DNA from: Parashewanella sp965200795
GTDB taxonomy: Bacteria; Pseudomonadota; Gammaproteobacteria; Enterobacterales; Shewanellaceae
NCBI GenBank assembly: GCA_965200795.1
Contig: CBDAVB010000027.1
Span: 124,001 to 188,000 of the forward strand
Reading direction: 5' to 3'
DNA length: 64,000 nt
Position 1 is the stretch's first letter, and every line of letters begins with the position of its first letter. The notes below the pieces were generated by a model that was given only the letters and a program-made list of their open reading frames with translations, did no database searches and was not told the DNA's origin. Shown here piece by piece: positions 60,859 through 64,000 of this stretch. The position numbers and the translations under genes were made by a program.

Positions 60859-62877
60859 ATGAGTTATCCCAATTTACTGGCTCCGCTTGACTTAGGCTTT
60901 ACTCAATTAAAAAACCGAGTATTAATGGGATCGATGCATACAGGTTTAGAAGAAGAGAAAAACGGTTTCGTTAAACTCGCTCAATTTTATAAAGAAAGAG
61001 CAGAAGGCGGAGTCGGTCTAATCGTAACTGGCGGAATCTCACCAAATTTTCGCGGAAGAGTCGCTCCTATGTCGGCTCAGCTCAGCAACCGCTGGCAAAT
61101 AAAAAAGCACAAACTTGTTACTGATGCGGTGCATCAAGCCGGAGGTAAGATTTGCATGCAGATTCTGCACTCCGGTCGCTACGGATATCACCCGCTTGCG
61201 GTCGCGCCCAGTAAAATAAAATCTCCTATATCTCCGTTTACACCGTCACCATTATCAAATCGCCAAGTAAATAAAACCATCAAACATTACGCTCGCGCGG
61301 CAAAGCTCGCTAAATCGGCCGGTTATGATGGTGTAGAGGTCATGGGATCAGAAGGATATCTGATCAATCAATTCATCTGTACCAGAACCAACAAACGTAC
61401 TGACCGATGGGGTGGCTCATTAGAAAATCGTTGTCGGTTCGCGATTGAAATTGTTAAACACATTCGTGAACAAGTCGGCAGTAATTTCATTATTATCTTT
61501 AGACTATCCATGCTGGATTTAGTTGAAAACGGTTCCGCTTGGGACGAAGTCGTTCAACTTGCCAAGTGGCTGGAGTCCGCCGGCGTCACCATTATTAATA
61601 CAGGGATTGGCTGGCATGAAGCACGTATTCCAACCATCGCGACAAGTGTACCAAGGGCGGCGTTCTCCTGGGTCACAGAAAGAATGAAGCGCGAAGTATC
61701 CGTTCCTTTAATCGCAACGAACCGGATTAACACGCCTGAAATCGCAGAACACATTATCGCCGGCGGTCAAGCGGATATGGTGTCTATGGCAAGACCATTC
61801 CTCGCTGACGCAGAATTTGTAAATAAAGCCAAAGATGACAAAGCGCATTTAATCAATACTTGTATCGGTTGCAATCAGGCGTGCCTTGATCATACTTTTA
61901 AACTCAAGCGCGCTACTTGCCTGGTTAACCCGAGAGCCTGTTACGAAACTGAATTAAATATCACTCCCGCGACGTCTAAAAAAAAGCTTGCGGTGATTGG
62001 TGCCGGCCCCGCCGGTATAGCCTTCGCCATAAGCGCTACTCAAAGAGGTCATCAAACGGTTATTTTTGAGCAGAAAGAAGCAATCGGCGGTCAGTTCAAC
62101 TTAGCCGGAAAAATTCCGGGTAAAGAAGAATTCAACGAAACCATCAGATATTTCAATGAAATGATTAAAGTGTTGCATATTGAGTTAAGGCTTAATACGC
62201 GGTTCACACCTGATTTAATAAATAGTGAAGGGTACGATGAAGTGATACTCGCTTCAGGTGTCATACCAAGAAAACTTGAAATAGAAGGTATAGCACACAA
62301 AAAAGTCGTGGATTACCAGCAAGTTTTGAATGGTGATGCTGAGCTGGGTAATTCAATAGCAATTATCGGCGCGGGTGGTATTGGTTTTGATGTCGCGCAT
62401 TATATCGCGGAGACTCAATCAATCACGCTTGACCAGAATAAATGGCTGAATAACTGGGGAATTGATAAGCAATACTCCAATGCCGGCGGCCTTGCGACCG
62501 ATGAGCCTGAGCACAGGGCAGATAAAACCATCTATTTAATGCAGCGCAAAACGTCAAAAGTGGGTCAGGGGCTTGGTAAAACCACCGGCTGGATCCACCG
62601 AAGTGTACTGAAACAACATGGTGTTATTACAAAGACAGGGATAAACTACGAAAAGATTGATGATCAAGGTCTGCATATAAACCGGGGAGGGCATTCAGAA
62701 CTCTTGGATGTTGACAATGTCGTTATTTGCGCCGGTCAGGAATCTAACCGCGAGCTGTTGCGAGACCTGGAAAAATCAGGGGCTAGCTATCATTTAATTG
62801 GCGGTGTTGACGTAGCGGCTGAAGTCGATGCTAAAAGAGCGATCAGACAAGGTGTAAAGTTAGCCTTAGAGATTTAA
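60859..62877 (+). CDS. fadH: 2,4-dienoyl-CoA reductase (NADPH)
   Basis: 672 residues, the length of E. coli FadH, with near-identical landmarks: LLAPLDLGFTQLKNRVLMGS then MHTGLEE, GYDGVEVMGSEGYLINQFIC, IINTGIGWHEARIPTIATSV and MVSMARPFLADAEFVNKAKD. The [4Fe-4S] ligands are in NTCIGCNQACLDH and the following Cys residues (ATCLVNPRAC). The C-terminal flavin half has the dinucleotide motifs VIGAGPAGIAFAIS (FAD) and IIGAGGIGFDVAHY (NADPH). Reduces 2,4-dienoyl-CoA in the breakdown of unsaturated fatty acids. Stands alone, right of the CRISPR region. Confidence 0.97.
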   Translation: MSYPNLLAPLDLGFTQLKNRVLMGSMHTGLEEEKNGFVKLAQFYKERAEGGVGLIVTGGISPNFRGRVAPMSAQLSNRWQIKKHKLVTDAVHQAGGKICMQILHSGRYGYHPLAVAPSKIKSPISPFTPSPLSNRQVNKTIKHYARAAKLAKSAGYDGVEVMGSEGYLINQFICTRTNKRTDRWGGSLENRCRFAIEIVKHIREQVGSNFIIIFRLSMLDLVENGSAWDEVVQLAKWLESAGVTIINTGIGWHEARIPTIATSVPRAAFSWVTERMKREVSVPLIATNRINTPEIAEHIIAGGQADMVSMARPFLADAEFVNKAKDDKAHLINTCIGCNQACLDHTFKLKRATCLVNPRACYETELNITPATSKKKLAVIGAGPAGIAFAISATQRGHQTVIFEQKEAIGGQFNLAGKIPGKEEFNETIRYFNEMIKVLHIELRLNTRFTPDLINSEGYDEVILASGVIPRKLEIEGIAHKKVVDYQQVLNGDAELGNSIAIIGAGGIGFDVAHYIAETQSITLDQNKWLNNWGIDKQYSNAGGLATDEPEHRADKTIYLMQRKTSKVGQGLGKTTGWIHRSVLKQHGVITKTGINYEKIDDQGLHINRGGHSELLDVDNVVICAGQESNRELLRDLEKSGASYHLIGGVDVAAEVDAKRAIRQGVKLALEI

Positions 62878-62991
62878 AGTGATATCAGTGCCCTCAAAAT
62901 TTTTGATGGCACTGAATATAATTAGTCGGTCATGAAAAACATCTAACATTCTGATCGATAATAAAATATAGCTATTTGATACATTCAATTT

Positions 62992-63030
62992 CGACCAGAA
63001 ATGATATAGTTAACCTATGGTTTCTGGTCG
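62992..63030. repeat. 10-bp inverted repeat before the IS5-type gene
   Basis: CGACCAGAAA (62992-63001) and TTTCTGGTCG (63021-63030), 19 bp apart, form a perfect hairpin immediately upstream of the transposase start. It may be a subterminal feature of the insertion sequence. Confidence 0.5.
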
Positions 63031-63045
63031 TTTTGGGTGCTAAAA

Positions 63046-64000
63046 ATGCTCAAAGAAAGCCCGTCAAATTTACCTCACGACAGTCTGTTTGATATCACAG
63101 AACAGCTTCTGCAAACTCACCCTTTACTCATTTTAGCTAATGCCTTTGATTGGCGAGCGTTGGAAGAAGAGTTCAAGCCGTTATACAAAAAATTAGGCCG
63201 TAAAGCGAAGCCAATTCGGTTGATGTGCGGTTTGCTAATACTCAAGCAACTTTACAAACTCAGCGATGAAGCCTTGGTCGATGAGTGGCTGATGAACGTG
63301 TATTTTCAAGTGTTTTGTGGTGAGACAGAGTTTCAAACAGCACGCCCTTGTGATGCCAGTGAACTCAGTGTTTTTCGTAAGCGCATCGGTGAAAAAGGCT
63401 GTGAAAAAATCTTTGCATTATCTGTGGCTTTACACGGTGACAAAGCTGAAGATGACACCGTGTACGTTGATACAACCGTCCAAGAAAAAGCCATTACTTA
63501 TTCGACAGATAGCAAGCTTGCCATCAAGGTGGTTAACCGACTCAATAAACTAGCCAAAGTATTTGGGATCAAGCAAAGACGTACTTATGTCAAAGAAGTC
63601 AAACAGCTACGCATTGACTGTCGAAGCTTTAGACATGCCAAAAATCGAAGCAAAGCCAGAAGAGCGTTAAAAAGGTTACGTGTTATCGCAGGTAAGCTTT
63701 TAAGGGAGCTACAACGCAAACTTCCACAAGATGTCCTTGATTTACAAAAAGAGAATTTTTCCAATTATGAAAAAGTCATTACACAGCAACGTAAAGACAA
63801 GAACAAGATTTACAGCCTTCATGAACCCGATGTTTACTGCGTAGGGAAAGGCAAAGACCATAAGCCATACGAGTATGGTAAAAAGGCTTCTGTCGTGCTC
63901 ACAGAGCAGAGTCAATTAATCATTGGTGTAACCCAGTCATGACAAACATGAACACGACTCAAAATTGCTTAGACCTGCACTTGACCATGCCCATAAACAC
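63046..64000 (+). pseudogene. IS5-type transposase, frameshifted and cut by window edge
   Basis: The open frame to 63942 encodes the N-terminal two thirds of an IS5-family transposase: LANAFDWRALEEEFKPLYKK, KPIRLMCGLLILKQLYKLSD, FCGETEFQTARPCDASELSVFRKRIG, and the first catalytic Asp in VYVDTTVQEKAITYSTDSKL. It ends in IIGVTQS-stop, but the next bases in another frame read HDKHEHDSKLLRPALDHAHK, the normal continuation in this family (..ga...p.N.yDghtL.pal), so a frameshift near 63940 has broken the gene. The start could also be GTG 63037. Confidence 0.8.

Noticed and set aside
49001..64000. A composite transposon carrying the cas operon between the IS66 and IS5-type elements
   Set aside because: The two elements are of different families with unrelated ends, and the IS66 copy has its own 8-bp duplication, so it inserted independently.

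Overview
The window looks like a chromosome segment of a moderately AT-rich gammaproteobacterium. Evidence is the set of core genes with close enterobacterial-type counterparts (pflB, adhE, hda beside a DUF2066 gene, grxD, Fe-sodB, bioA/bioBFCD, ndk, thiC-DE-F-S-G-H, fadH). It also carries many insertion sequences, most of them decayed, and two eukaryote-like repeat proteins (PPR-type and ankyrin). That mix is typical of host-associated marine Gammaproteobacteria such as the Endozoicomonas group. The lifestyle and taxon are inferences, not something the sequence proves.

Layout. 1-3.7 kb: N-terminal part of pflB (minus), a DoxX membrane protein, a YdjA-type nitroreductase and a GNAT acetyltransferase. 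3.7-10.5 kb: accessory block with a 1098-residue PPR-like protein ending in an Smr-like domain, a MITE/IS630 block and a hypothetical Pro/Ser-rich protein. 10.5-16.5 kb: hda, DUF2066, grxD, sodB and a GNAT-like gene, with IS200/IS605, IS66, ISAs1 and IS630 remnants between them. 16.5-23.3 kb: three tandem paralogous lipoproteins of about 700 residues. 23.5-24.8 kb: an IS3-family element. 25.2-31.1 kb: cobB and the divergent biotin genes bioA / bioB-F-C-D. 31.2-33.2 kb: an ISL3 element that has replaced the C-terminus of pepE. 33.7-40.8 kb: ndk, resolvase and group II intron remnants, an ankyrin protein, adhE, and a second graveyard with integrase and group II intron RT remnants. 40.9-48.9 kb: an EamA transporter and a TPP-riboswitch-controlled thiamin operon. 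49.0-50.8 kb: an intact-looking IS66-family element with an 8-bp target duplication. 51.5-60.5 kb: a seven-gene type III CRISPR-Cas effector operon and a two-repeat mini-array. 60.9-62.9 kb: fadH. 63.0 kb to the end: a frameshifted IS5-type transposase.

Most notable system. The 51.5-60.3 kb operon encodes a Cas10-like protein with no HD domain and GGDN instead of GGDD, a single-domain Cas7, a Csx10-like Cas5, a two-domain Cas7 (Cas7-2x), a small Csx19-like protein, a very large Cas7 of the TIGR03986 kind with a charged C-terminal helical tail, and Cas6. No cas1/cas2, CARF or other ancillary gene is seen. The composition is closest to subtype III-D and its multi-Cas7 variants. The Cas10 changes suggest an effector that acts mainly by Cas7 RNA cleavage rather than by DNA cleavage or cyclic-oligoadenylate signalling. 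Other points of interest are the bacterial PPR-Smr protein, the tandem lipoprotein family and several non-autonomous repeat families.

How the genes fit together. pflB and adhE point to mixed-acid fermentation; ThiH, the oxygen-independent glycine-imine source, fits the same low-oxygen ability. Biotin and thiamin are made from nearly complete local gene sets. Everything from 3.7-10.5, 12.5-16.4, 34.2-35.1 and 39.4-40.8 kb is shaped by old mobile elements.
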